From contig JAKNDB010000104.1 of assembly GCA_024305405.1 (NCBI GenBank), forward strand, positions 1,488,001-1,552,000: a stretch of DNA of 64,000 nt. Reading direction: 5' to 3'. Origin of the DNA: Dirofilaria immitis (taxonomy: Eukaryota > Nematoda > Chromadorea > Rhabditida > Onchocercidae). The notes under the pieces are model-generated. The model saw only the letters and a program-made list of their open reading frames with translations, was not told the origin of the DNA and made no database searches. This document shows, in pieces, positions 54,601 through 64,000 of the stretch (its first letter is position 1; each line of letters starts with the position of its first letter). The position numbers and the translations under genes are program-made.

Positions 54601-57600
54601 CTTTTTCTGGAGAGGCCTGGTTCTTCGGTCCAGGCCAAAGCATTTGAACTATCCTCAACTTTGTTTGTTGCTGTATCTGTTATGGGTCTAAGCTTCGGAA
54701 CCATTCCAGATTTTCAGGTTTTTTTGTTTGAAAAAACTAGAATGGAAACACTAATTAATTAAAATTAAAACTGTTTAAATAATGCAAGAAAAAAATGAAA
54801 ATATAAGGAGATTTAGTATATTCAAAATGAAATACGGTTCAAAACAATTCAAGCTATCAACGAACAGCAGATGCTACCCTCAATAATTTACTATATGATT
54901 AATTCAGTCATTAAGATTGCTTAGTATTAATGAGTTGTTTCCAATAACACTGAAATAAGATCATGTTCCGATGTAGTTATTTTTAATTTTCTCTTAAATT
55001 AATTAAGATCATCGATGTTTACCAATTATAATCTATTTTTCAATAAACCACTAGCAAACTCAGCAAATTATCTTATTTTCTATCCACTCCTTTAAAGTCT
55101 TTTAAATTTATTTATTTATGCTAAATTAGTTACATAAAATTTAGATTTAGAGAACTGAAAATGAATATTTTAGGTAGTCCAGTATCTGCCTACTTACAAT
55201 GAAACAGTTCTACTTCCAAATGGTACTATAACAGTAGTTGAGAAAATTGAAGAAATGCGGATTGAACATCCAATTTTTGTATTAACAGAACGTATATGCA
55301 TAGCATTTTTCACTATCGAATATTGCCTCCGACTATTTGCTGCACCAAGAAAACTTCGTTTTATGTTGAAGCCATTGAATTTGGTAGATTTGATGGCAAT
55401 AGTCCCATTCTATCTCGAATTACTTTTAACACTCTGTGGTGTAGATGATAATAAGTTGCGCGATTTACGTTGGGCTTTCTTAGTAGTTCGTATATTACGG
55501 GTTCTACGAGTGATACGAATTATTAAACTCGGTAGATTTAGTTCTGGACTACAGACTTTTGGAATGACACTGCAAAGGAGTCAAAAACAACTACAGATGA
55601 TGACAATAGTATTGCTCACCGGTGTTGTTTTCTTCTCTACGATGATCTATTTTTAGAAAAAGATGAAGATGAAACACCATTTACTAGTATACCTGCTGCT
55701 TACTGGTGGTGTAAGTTGCTTTTCATCCTTCTTTTAAAACATAAGCAAATAGACAATTATTACAAATCATAAGCGAATTAATTCGTAACGAATTCTATTT
55801 TATTATCTTTACATTTTAAAATAGATCAATGAATATGAAAAAATGTTACTGCTCCTGAAATATATTCTGACTGACAATACTATTATTATAGGCATAGTAA
55901 CGATGACAACAGTCGGTTATGGAGATGCGGTCCCTGCAACAACAAGTAATCCTTATTCGAATCATTTTGCATTATTTAAAAATTTGAATAAACTTTTTCA
56001 AAATCTAATGCAATTACATTCTTCGCTTGCAGTGGGTAAAATCATCGCATCAGCAGCAATAATGTGTGGTGTATTAGTGCTAGCCTTGCCAATTACAATT
56101 ATTGTGGATAATTTCATAAAAGTGGCCCAAGATGAACAACAAGCAGAGCAACAAAGATTGGATCATTTACGACAAGAACGAAGAATACAATCGATGTTAA
56201 ACAAAGAAATTGGTTAATGAAGATTCATAACGTTAAAACGTCCCCATAGCAAATCTTTCATTAGTGAAAAATTCTATCCTAGAATTCACTTCTTTCTTTT
56301 TATCGCCTTTCTTATCATCTCAAGTGCATATGTTTTAAAATCTTTATGATAATCTTAGTACCACTGATATCGCTATTTGTCATTAAAGTATAAATTCTTT
56401 TAGAAACTGCTTTCAACATTTCCCATTTCTTTCATTAATATTTCAGTTTTCCTAATCGGTAACTAAGATCAGGTGACGAATAATTCTTCTTAAAAACTAC
56501 GAGAAATCTCGATCCATAGCTCGCAATGGATTCAATAAAAGCTTTTTATAAGAATGTATAAAATAAAGTAATTTGCAACGTCTCATTATTATATTAGTAT
56601 TGGCATTTACGAATTACATCGTTTTATTATTTGAATTGATAGACGAATCTATCATTTTAGCGCTTACAAATTTGTATAAACTTTTGCTCGCCATCTAATA
56701 AAAATTTCTCATGCAATAGTATGACACTGCTCATAGTTTTTATTTTACTCTTTCTAAGCGAGACTAATTTAATAGCGCAATAATACGGTTGAAAGGCCTT
56801 ATAAATCAATAATTATGCAAAATTATTACTAATGACTTATGAACTCAATTAAAGAAAGTTTGCTTCGAAGGACTAGAAGCTTTAAAATATTAAAAAAATA
56901 TTAAGAAAATAATAAAAGCTTCAAGTCTAAACAGCTATTCTGAATCATTAATATGATTGATCTATTATATTGTATAATGTCGGCTAACTTTTTCATTTCT
57001 TTCATATTTAAAGATATAAATTATTTTATACAAATTGCTCCTAACTCTTCACATTACAATTAATTCTATAAAAATCATTTTCGAAATGTTAAATTTCTAT
57101 TTATTGCAAAAGGAAAAATTTGATAATAAATTCAGAATTTTCTGTTATTGGACAAGTTACAAACTACATACTATGCAGCATAATTCTGAAAAAGTCAGCT
57201 TTAGATCCAGTTTATCAAGTGACGTGCGGCACTACCATCAGAGGAATCAAGGATTTTCAATGGCCTTTATAACGATTCAAAATTAATTGTAAAAAATCTA
57301 GTCATAAATTCCGCATTAGTTTCAACTTATCTATCACTCACAAATTATCCAAACCAATAAAGGGCTGCTATTAAACATATCAAGATCAATAATGATGATG
57401 TTCTACATCATCCGAAAAATTGCTAAAAAGAAACTGAGGAAGAAAATTAATGAAAGTTAGTTGTAGTTTGACTGTTAAAAGAAACTAACTAACCGATGAA
57501 AGCGAGTTGCAGTTTGACGTTTTCACCTTTGCCGAAAACTTGCGGTTCTTTATATTTGTCAGCATCAATTATCATTGGTTCCGATTTTAGTGCCACACTG

Positions 57601-60600
57601 AATTTATGTTGTGCAGTACCGCAATCATTTTCCACAACAATCTATAAGAATGAATCCTGATTGAACGAAAAAATAACAAATTTCCTTTATCTATAGATTT
57701 AAAATCCGACAGAATTATAGCAATTTTTTTTTAAATCTCCACAAGACAAAAAGTTAAATATAATTTTTTATACCTGATAATCGCCTTCGTCATTCTCAAT
57801 AAGTTTCTGGATTGTAAGCATCGATTTCTTATCCGTTGTTACTATAGGATAGTCCAAACTATTGAAGATTTCTTCACCATTTTTATACCAATGAACTTCG
57901 GACGTTGGTTTACTAGTAAACTCTACGCTGAGTTTAAGTTTATCTCCTATTCTGCCAATTTCATTCTTCGGTGCTTTCTTGATCTTTGGCTTTTCAACTA
58001 CTACAATCCAAAGCGATTAAAAAGAGCAAAAAATCATTTATAAAATGATTATTAAAAAAATTTTTTAAATGTTATGATTTCAAATCCAACTGTTCAAAAC
58101 GTTTCGACAATAGTCAAAGATCTAGCTTATTAGACAGTAATTCTTAATTTTTATAAAATTAGAAGTTTGCTTCAACGATTTAAGTATAATTTGCTATGAA
58201 AGAAACAAACATTCTGAAAATCCAGAAATGAAATATGAACTAATATTATTTACCAGCGACTTTTATCGGTTGTACGCATTCATTGTGCTCCAAAGTTGGA
58301 CCAGTACCGAATGCATTTTCAGCTGCAACACGAAAATAATATTTTGCAGCGTCAGATAAACCGGTTATAGTTGCAGTTGTTGCTGTAGTACGTGCGACAA
58401 ATGCCCAGCTCGATTTTTAGCATCACGTTTTTCGATGCAATAGCCAAGCAACTTACTATTACCATCATGTTCTGGAGGATTCCATGCAAGTTTACAAGAA
58501 ACATTTGTTATATCGGATACTTGTAATGGACCAACTGGGGCAAATGGTGCTCCTACAAATTATTTAGAAATTACCTGTGAGTCCCCGAAAAATTTTATCA
58601 ATCTTTATTCGTATCTACTATTTGCTACTCTTTGAGATAATTTTGGTGTTTAATCAATCAAAAGTAACTGAATATTAAAATTAAATTAATCATATGTATT
58701 CAAGCAATCTGTTATTAAATAAAGTTTTTAATATGTGCCATGGCATAATTATGATCAAGAGAATATTGAACTGAATATTGAACTCATCGAACCATGGTGA
58801 TATTTTTAAACTAAATAGGTCACTACACGACTAATAGTACCGACCTTTAACTTGCACTTTAACTTCATCATTTTCTTTTCCGCATGTATTTTCCACAATG
58901 AGTTTGTAACGACCTGAGTTACAAACACCCGCTTTTGACTGTTACAGTAGCAACGCCTTCTTTGAATGTAATGATAGTATTTTCATCTGCCTTCAATTCT
59001 ACATCATCTTTTAACCATTTATAAGTTGGCAGTGGTAGTCCCGTAACATTTGCATGAATTTTTAACATTTCACCAGCTTTTATTCCAATAGTAGACTGAT
59101 CAAACTCAATTTTTGGCTTGTCTGAAATTCAGTTCATATATTCTCTTTGAAATTTAAGATCCCTTAACAAAGTATGGTGTTTAGAAGATCTGTGTGCTGC
59201 AATTATTATGCTTCTGATATATTTGTCTTACTGATTATTCAATCTTTTTATTTCATACTCCTATAATATTAATATTAAATTCATATTTACTATTACAATA
59301 ATCCTGAAAACCGTAACCTGTAACAACAACATGGATTTCCGCAATCGCTTCCTCAGTGCTATTTGTTGCAATGCAACGATAGAGTCCAGCCGTTAAATTA
59401 CCAACGTTTTCAACGTGCAAAAGTGACGTATTCTTTGTGGTTTTCACTAATGTTCCATCAACTGTTTCATCGTCTTTTGTCCAAATACATTCCTCACACA
59501 TACCTTTGATGTCGACGCTCAGTTCGAAATTCTTCGTGCCGTAATTTACTACTATGTAATCATTGATAGGTTTTACTTCTAATTTTTCCTTATTCATTAT
59601 TATTCCTCTTTTCCCCTTCTCAGTCACGAATTCATCTGCTAATGCTTCTTCAGGAATTGATTCTTCTAATTTTCGTTCCTTTTTTCCGTCGATTTCTGCT
59701 TACTCGCTGTCTTCTTTTCCTTTGTTAAATTTTCATTTTCAATATTCTTTTCATCCTCGCGCTTCGTTTCAACCCTCTTCTTTTTCCAATCTTTTTTCAG
59801 CATCCTCTTCAAATTCGACCTTCACGGTTTCTAACGATTCTATCTCTTGCTTAACTTCCACTTTTTCAGCAGTTTTGCTTCATCCAAATAGTTTTTTTCC
59901 GATGCTTCTACTCCTCCTTTTCCGGTCTCCAATTTCTCCAGAAATTCAATTTTTTCTTTGTCTGATTTTATTTTGTGTTTTTCTCTTTTTCTTCAAATTC
60001 TCTTTCCAGTTTCTCAACTTTAACATTTTCCTCCTCAAAATTCTTGGCTACTTCAGCTTTACTTTTAGGAGTTTCTTTCTTTTTTCCAGAGTTTTTTCTT
60101 AACAACTTTTTTCGGTCCAATTTTTTCCTCATTTTTCTGTGCAACTTTTTCGAAAGGTTTAAATTCATCTTCCAGCTTCTTTCCAACTTCAATCTCTTCT
60201 TCCTCTCTCTTTTTGATTTCTTTTTCCCACTTCGTGTTTTTCTTTTTTTCTTTGATCTCAGTTTCTTCTTCCTCGAGCTCAACTTCTGTTTTTTTATTAC
60301 ATCCACTGCATCATTGCCAACTTCTTCCTCTTGCTTACCTTTCTTCTTCACGACTTCTTTAGTTGCTTTTTCTTTTTCGATCTGATCATCTAGTTCTTCA
60401 GGCTTTCCTTCCTTCAACTCTTTCCGCTTCATTTCAGGTATTGCAGGAATTTCTTGAAGCATTTCAATAATATCATTTCCTTGTTGATCTTCTTTCTCTT
60501 TCGGAGCAAAGATAGTTATTATTTCCGTCGTCTCACTAGGATCGGATAAATAATTGCCTTTCTTCGCGATAATACGGTATTTGCAGCTCGAATGTTTGTC

Positions 60601-63600
60601 AAAAGAATCTGCGAATTTCGAGTCTATTGTCACATCAATTTGCTCCCAATTGTTTGCCAAACTAGATCTTTCAATGATATAATTTTCAGCTTCCTCAACT
60701 ATCTCCCATGTAATTAAAACAGCCTGACCGTTTTTAACAAGTGTTGCTTCTACATGACTAGGTGGTAAGAGATATTTTGCTGTTTCCTCAGATGAAATAG
60801 CTAATTCAACGCCTTCATTCATGGTCATCACGTCAACTATGTTACTTGGCGCTCCTTCGCCTACCTCATTCACAGCAACAATGCGGAAAGAGTAACTCTC
60901 ATTCGGATACAGGTCTTCAGCCAAAAATTCATATTGTCCCGGTTTACATTTTCCAACGTTGCGCCAACGATTAATATTTGCTGTTCTTCTTTCAATAATA
61001 TAGTTTATGATTGGTGATCCATTATCTTCTGCTTTCTCCCATTTAAGCATCACTGAATAGCTTGTAATATTGAAAGCAGTTAAATGAAGCGGTCTGGACG
61101 GCACACTGATTACATTCAACTGAATCTCTTCGCTTACTTGTCCAATTTCATTTTGTATCACAATTTTTAATATACCCGAATCTTCTTGAGTTATATTTTT
61201 GAGACGCAATGACAGCTTATTATCAAATGCATACATACGAAATCTTATTTTATTCAGCGGTTTATCATTAAAGTCGCCTTAATATCGACTTCAGGGAATC
61301 CTCCGTAAATGAATTCGATATCAAAATCAGTACCACGGTGCAATTTCAGTACGTTGCTTGGTAAATCTTTTAACAACTTGATTGTTGGTGCTATTCTAAG
61401 CTCCACTTTACCTGGCGCACTTTCTTCATCTTCACGAAGTGCTGCTGTATATTCGGCGCAATCATTCGGTTCAAAGTCCTTAATCATCAATGTCGCAATG
61501 GTTTCTTCCACATCCATGCTAAACTTCTGTTGTTCTGGCCAAATTTCTTTTTATTTTTAAACCATTTCACAGCTTTCACTGGCTTAGTAGTTTCGCATGT
61601 TAATACAACGGTAGCACCAAATTCAATAACAACTTGATCTTGTGGACCTCTCTTAATTTGTGGTAGTTCCTCTGCAAATTTATAATCATTACCTTCAAAT
61701 AGTTATATTTTGCTATCATATGTATTTCAATATTATTGAAATAAGACAGCGGTAATTTGAAAACAAATAGATTAGTTACCTTTGACTATTAATTCCGCTT
61801 CAGATCGAGTTTTGTTATCAATAGTGCTGCAAACATACTTGCCACTATCTTCAGGTACTGCATTTTTAATTATAAGCTCTCTTTCAGCTCCATCCTCTTT
61901 GATCATTATTCGATTATCCGATGACAGAGGCTTACCATTCTTGAACCAGACAACAGAAGCATCCGCATCAGAAAGCTCACATAAAAATTCAATTTCTTTT
62001 CCTTCGTCAATTTCCAAATATTCGGGAAATGAAGAGACAAAATATGCGCGTACTTCTGAAGACTTTGCTATTTAGTTAACTTAAAAGATATTCAAGCATA
62101 CAAAAAATAAATGAACGAAATTTCTTATAAGAAACATATACTTTTGAATTTTAATAGGAATGAGAAAAATACCTGTTACAGTAACGACAGCTTTTGAATC
62201 AACTGAACCGAGATCGTTTACAACTTCGCACCTATATAAACCAGCATCCAGTGTCGACGTGTGATGAATTAAGAGAATGCTCATAAAACCATCGTTGACA
62301 ATCTGCAAAAGTTGCTTCATAAGTTCCCAAATCAAAAAGAGTCATTGTGCTTTAAATTTTTGATAAAAATAATATAAAGAATATGAAAACTAAAAATTTA
62401 AGTGTAGTAGAAAAAATAGCTTCAAAACTTCTCGTTTTCGTCATACTATTGACAGCACAATCTTCTTAATTACATATTCACGATTTCCGTTTTTATATAC
62501 AGTCAAAAACTGTAGAACAACCTCAACATTTTCGCTAACTGGAATGATTTCTTGACCATCTTTATACCAGATGTATTGCGGAGAAGGTTCTCCAATTGCA
62601 TGACATTCTAATTTAAGTTCACGTTTGCGTGGAATTGAGATATCTTTGATACCTTTCATTATTTCAGGTCTTTTAGCTGCTGAAAATTTAGATGAGTGGA
62701 ATGTTTTTGCTGTCATCTACTAATTTTAAAATATTTTTCATTCTCAGAAGATATATATTTTAGATTTTAGTTTAGTCTTACGAAAAATATTAAACTTACT
62801 AACTACATGTATCGGTATTGTTTCTTCGGAAAATTCACCGATATTTGGACCACTTTTGGCGCAATTTTGAACAAATATGATAATTCTTCTTTCAAACCAA
62901 TTATCTTCGCAGGCGAATGTTTTACTTCTTTCTATTATCAAAAATTTGTTAGAAAAAAGTCTACGTCGTTTAGTATAGCATATAAAACGTCTTTTGACTT
63001 TTTATTTACAATTTGCTTTCATTACAATTTATAGCAAATAAAATTGGTAATTATCAGTAAATAAACTAAATAATTGTTCAAACAAAAACATCAAATCCAA
63101 TAAAGCTCTTACTTCCGACCAAAGCGGTGCTTGTTCTGACTTGTATCTAATTACATATGATGCCACTTTACAGTTCTCATCGGTAATCTCATTCCATTGC
63201 ACACGGACAGTATCTCCGCTTACAACTTCTACCGTTGGTAAGTTCAGGACAGGTAATTTTGCTAAAAACTTTTCTAATCATCTAATATTAGCATCCAGAA
63301 GCAAATATGAATTATTAAAAGCAATCTCAGAGAAATTAGATTTTCTGGAATTTATGAAATATAAAATGAATATGGCACGTAAAAATTTTGAAAATTTGGG
63401 ACGTTTTTATGAAGCTATTAGAAAAGAGTAAAAAAGATATTTACCTATTTTAGAAATTACCAGCGGTTCTGATAATATATTTGATTCTGATGTAAGACCA
63501 GCTTCATTTGTTGCTTCCACTTTGAATTCATAAGTTGGGCCAGCTTCAATATTAGATACAACGAAGTGCTCAGTGAATATCAATTCGTCGTTAATTTTAA

Positions 63601-63694
63601 TCCAATCACCTTTATCTTTTCGTAAAAATATATCATATCCATAAATTGGTGAACCACCATCGTTTGTTATTTTCGGCCATTCTAATGTACACTT
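30395..63694 (-). CDS. giant titin/twitchin-family Ig-FN3 muscle protein (3' half)
   Basis: Large intracellular sarcomere protein built of I-set immunoglobulin and fibronectin-III domains. I could place about 31 exons from 63,694 down to 30,395; the 5' part lies beyond the right edge. Domain order in the coding direction: FN3, FN3, Ig, Ig, Ig, Ig-like, FN3, FN3, Lys/Glu-rich segment, Ig, Ig, FN3, Ig, Ig (split by a 14-kb intron), FN3, acidic linker, then a run of Ig domains. No signal peptide or membrane segment occurs, which argues against an adhesion molecule. No kinase motif (HRDLKPEN- or DFG-like) was seen, although titin, twitchin and obscurin relatives often carry one. TTN-1-like is my best guess, because of the mixed Ig/FN3 plan plus the K/E-rich spacer, but twitchin or an obscurin is not excluded. 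Many one-base frame breaks interrupt it; see findings. Confidence 0.8.
31574..33995 (-). CDS. giant gene segment: C-terminal Ig domains to TAG stop
   Basis: Exons 33,995-33,763 ([39 protein letters not shown]) and 33,516-33,344 ([18 protein letters not shown]) form an Ig; one G is missing near 33,414. Exon 33,119-32,759 holds an Ig ([35 protein letters not shown]) and the start of the next, finished by 32,661-32,464 ([32 protein letters not shown]). Exons 32,205-32,033 ([13 protein letters not shown]) and 31,717-31,574 ([15 protein letters not shown]) form the last complete Ig, whose second Cys position is Leu. The last exon ends in TAG at 31,574; skipping it via a weak GTAGTA donor would lead on to 30.6 kb. 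Confidence 0.8.
33127..33237. repeat. 37-bp tandem repeat, three copies, at an exon edge
   Basis: The unit beginning AACCTTGTGATCAAGAGC occurs at 33,127, 33,164 and 33,201, nearly identical, with a decayed partial copy to about 33,265. It lies in an intron of the giant gene and abuts the splice acceptor at 33,120. Confidence 0.9.
34140..35662 (-). CDS. giant gene segment: Ig and inter-domain linkers
   Basis: Exons 35,662-35,493 ([20 protein letters not shown]) and 35,302-35,122 ([15 protein letters not shown]) form an Ig whose second strand lacks the usual Cys. Exon 34,936-34,854, exon 34,496-34,362 ([20 protein letters not shown]) and exon 34,259-34,140 (basic, then Ser/Glu-rich linker) follow; they look like an unstructured linker. 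One-base frame breaks are needed near 35,637 and 34,480, and the junction 35,493/35,302 does not close in phase, so details here are less certain. Confidence 0.65.
36370..38970 (-). CDS. giant gene segment: Ig domains
   Basis: Exon 38,970-38,672 completes an Ig ([34 protein letters not shown]) and starts another after one missing A near 38,740 ([17 protein letters not shown]). Exon 38,561-38,493 ([18 protein letters not shown]) and exon 37,498-37,339 ([18 protein letters not shown]) finish it. Exons 37,187-37,054 ([18 protein letters not shown]) and 36,565-36,370 ([16 protein letters not shown]) form the next Ig. Phases run 0, 0, 1, 0, 1 across these exons. Confidence 0.82.
38311..38340. repeat. 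perfect 30-bp palindrome
   Basis: TAGGGCTAAATTAAC is followed immediately by its exact reverse complement, inside the 37.5-38.5 kb intron of the giant gene. It has no loop, so it is a cruciform-type palindrome rather than a typical RNA hairpin. Confidence 0.85.
39240..43446 (-). CDS. giant gene segment: Ig end, FN3, acidic linker, Ig start
   Basis: Exons 43,446-43,374 and 43,033-42,911 complete the split Ig ([16 protein letters not shown], then [18 protein letters not shown]). Exons 42,464-42,334 and 40,735-40,589 form FN3 ([21 protein letters not shown], then [20 protein letters not shown]), with one A missing in the A run opposite 42,361-42,365. Exon 39,849-39,700 is a 50-residue acidic linker ([20 protein letters not shown]). 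Exon 39,365-39,240 opens the next Ig ([17 protein letters not shown]). Confidence 0.8.
39941..40074. repeat. perfect 67-bp tandem duplication
   Basis: Two identical 67-bp copies starting AATTTGAACAAGTTATAAG (39,941-40,007 and 40,008-40,074), in the intron between the linker exon and the FN3 exon of the giant gene. Perfect identity in this AT-rich DNA points to a recent duplication or an assembly artefact. Confidence 0.9.
48592..48620. repeat. inverted repeat, 13-nt arms
   Basis: ATGATAATTTAGT and its reverse complement flank a 3-nt TTT loop, within the 14-kb intron. Function unknown. Confidence 0.7.
48855..48910. repeat. perfect 28-bp tandem duplication
   Basis: Two identical copies of a 28-bp unit beginning ACATTATATGCTTAGATAC, in the 14-kb intron. 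Confidence 0.88.
53381..56217 (+). CDS. voltage-gated K+ channel alpha subunit (Kv family)
   Basis: Six-transmembrane K+ channel of the plasma membrane. Exons: 53,381-53,507; 53,778-53,939; 54,252-54,484; 54,543-54,717; 55,174-55,710; 55,892-55,945; 56,033-56,217 (TAA), about 490 aa. The start codon is upstream and not found. T1 tetramerisation domain: [33 protein letters not shown]1 near [18 protein letters not shown]1-S2 loop with N-glycosylation sites NET and NGT; S2 [16 protein letters not shown]3 [18 protein letters not shown]4 with Arg/Lys every third residue ([16 protein letters not shown]); pore [10 protein letters not shown]6 [18 protein letters not shown]6 has P-I-T where most Kv channels have P-x-P. 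Shab/EXP-2-like is my best guess. Frame breaks: one base missing near 54,430, one T extra at 54,602-54,606, one T missing at 55,650-55,654. Lies inside an intron of the giant gene, opposite strand. Confidence 0.88.
56218..57493. other. non-coding region after the K+ channel gene
   Basis: 3'UTR and intronic DNA between the channel stop and the giant-gene exon at 57.5 kb. AATAAA-like signals occur near 56,562. The ORF at 57.0-57.3 kb looks random. Confidence 0.5.
57494..59121 (-). CDS. giant gene segment: Ig-FN3-Ig and first part of next Ig
   Basis: Exon 59,121-58,845 is an Ig ([20 protein letters not shown], then [18 protein letters not shown]) with one extra G near 58,935. Exon 58,552-58,254 is FN3 ([20 protein letters not shown], then [17 protein letters not shown]) with one missing base near 58,408. 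Exons 58,000-57,774 and 57,641-57,494 give an Ig ([32 protein letters not shown]) and the first strands of another ([14 protein letters not shown]). The last donor is GTTAGT at 57,493, which opens the 14-kb intron. Confidence 0.82.
59318..61671 (-). CDS. giant gene segment: Ig-Ig-FN3-FN3, Lys/Glu-rich spacer, Ig in one exon
   Basis: A single 2.35-kb exon, much longer than any neighbour. It opens with Ig strands ([18 protein letters not shown]), a second Ig-like domain lacking the usual Cys pair, then FN3 ([38 protein letters not shown]), another FN3 ([20 protein letters not shown]), then about 60.3-59.65 kb of Lys/Glu-rich, probably coiled or disordered sequence resembling PEVK-type or charged spacers of titins. 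It ends in an Ig ([32 protein letters not shown]). Frames break at about 61,550, 61,268, and roughly seven times between 60,295 and 59,700, mostly at A runs on the coding strand. The continuous 422-codon frame (61,236-59,968) therefore contains real sequence in its first two thirds and an out-of-frame tail. Confidence 0.75.
61780..62679 (-). CDS. giant gene segment: two I-set Ig domains
   Basis: Exons 62,679-62,522 and 62,302-62,173 form one Ig domain: [20 protein letters not shown] (Cys and Trp of the core) then [16 protein letters not shown] (D-x-G-x-Y-x-C). Exon 62,067-61,780 holds a full Ig: [20 protein letters not shown] then [15 protein letters not shown]. All junctions are in phase and no frame break is needed here. 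Confidence 0.85.
62800..63694 (-). CDS. giant gene segment: two FN3 domains
   Basis: Exon 63,694-63,445 encodes an FN3 domain from its B strand: [20 protein letters not shown], then [21 protein letters not shown], the conserved W, Y and N-E-A-G positions. Exons 63,261-63,113 and 62,931-62,800 make a second FN3: [20 protein letters not shown], then [15 protein letters not shown] and [19 protein letters not shown]. The frame changes once within the last exon (near 62,860, ATTGCGCC), where one base seems to be missing. Exon phases (1, 0, 1) close only with that correction. Confidence 0.8.
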
Positions 63695-64000
63695 CTAAAA
63701 AACGCATGTTGATAAAATATGAAAGAAAAGACTTTAAAATCTTTTGTACTATTACCAAATATTTGTAGTATTAGTGATGGGAAAAAAATAATATTTTGAA
63801 ACTTCAATCGCAATAATTTATTCAGTTATTACATTAATAAGATATACATATCTTAGTAATATAACATATAGCAAAAACATGTAGGAAAAATAAATTCTTA
63901 ATGATTTTCTTTAAAACAAATCATTAACATTGAAATATGAAAAAAGCAAACTCGAGTGTCGTATTTATAGCATGTTGCTACCAAGATATCGTTATATAAT

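Larger units (their letters stand above)
43447..57493 (-). other. 14-kb intron of giant gene, contains nested K+ channel
   Basis: The Ig domain begun at 57.5 kb (VKLQLAFIG) is completed by the exon at 43,446 ([16 protein letters not shown]), which is exactly the strand B to C join of an I-set domain. All DNA between must then be intron on this strand. It contains the Kv channel gene on the + strand (53.4-56.2 kb). The rest (43.45-53.38 kb and 56.22-57.49 kb) is AT-rich with a 28-bp tandem duplication, a hairpin and no supported exon. Confidence 0.7.

Noticed and set aside
55843..56032. Continuous ORF reading through the K+ channel pore exon into the next intron
   Set aside because: The stretch before 55,892 and the 55,946-56,032 segment are intronic: a GTAATC donor at 55,946 and an acceptor at 56,031-56,032 join the pore to S6 in phase.
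59563..60385. Long + strand ORFs rich in Phe and Ser
   Set aside because: They are antisense shadows of the Lys/Glu-rich coding exon on the minus strand (AAA/GAA read backwards gives TTT/TTC).
62744..62941. Minus-strand frame containing [15 protein letters not shown] as an FN3 part
   Set aside because: The first half is the wrong frame. The frame joining the previous exon in phase reads [21 protein letters not shown], the expected FN3 strands; only the second half ([13 protein letters not shown]) belongs to the shifted frame.

Overview
The window reads as nuclear DNA of a nematode, probably a spirurid/filarial-type worm. It is strongly AT-rich. Genes are split into many small exons (mostly 50-300 nt) bounded by GT...AG, with TTTTCAG/TTTGCAG acceptors typical of nematodes. 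Recognisable products are animal proteins: the checkpoint WD-repeat protein BUB3, Tudor-domain proteins, a tandem-PDZ protein, a voltage-gated K+ channel and a giant muscle Ig/FN3 protein. No bacterial genes, operators, CRISPR arrays or rRNA/tRNA genes were recognised. The filarial assignment is inference from composition and gene style.

Layout. 1-14.6 kb: mostly non-coding, with a possible 3'-terminal exon of a + strand gene at 524-838, an (AAT)n microsatellite near 7.1 kb, a possible small secreted basic peptide gene at 9.27-9.88 kb (-), and perfect hairpins. 14.68-17.17 kb (-): complete seven-exon bub-3. 18.58-25.22 kb (+): one long or two adjacent Tudor-domain genes, divergent from bub-3. 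27.34-28.57 kb (-): a three-exon tandem-PDZ protein. 30.4-63.69 kb (-), open at the right edge: the 3' half of a giant titin/twitchin-family gene of I-set Ig and FN3 domains with a Lys/Glu-rich segment. Inside its 14-kb intron (43,447-57,493), on the opposite strand, lies a Kv channel gene (53.38-56.22 kb).

I joined exons by hand using splice sites and reading phase. For bub-3 the summed exons give 336 codons plus stop, close to human BUB3 (328 aa). For the giant gene and the channel the phases close only if about 20 single-base indels are allowed, many in A/T or G runs. The simplest reading is uncorrected sequencing error in the assembly, so the frameshifts should not be taken as pseudogenes without read-level checks.

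How the genes relate: the giant Ig/FN3 gene and the nested K+ channel are both plausible excitable-tissue genes (muscle), and BUB3 and Tudor proteins are typical germline/cell-division factors. Apart from the nesting, I see no evidence of a shared pathway.
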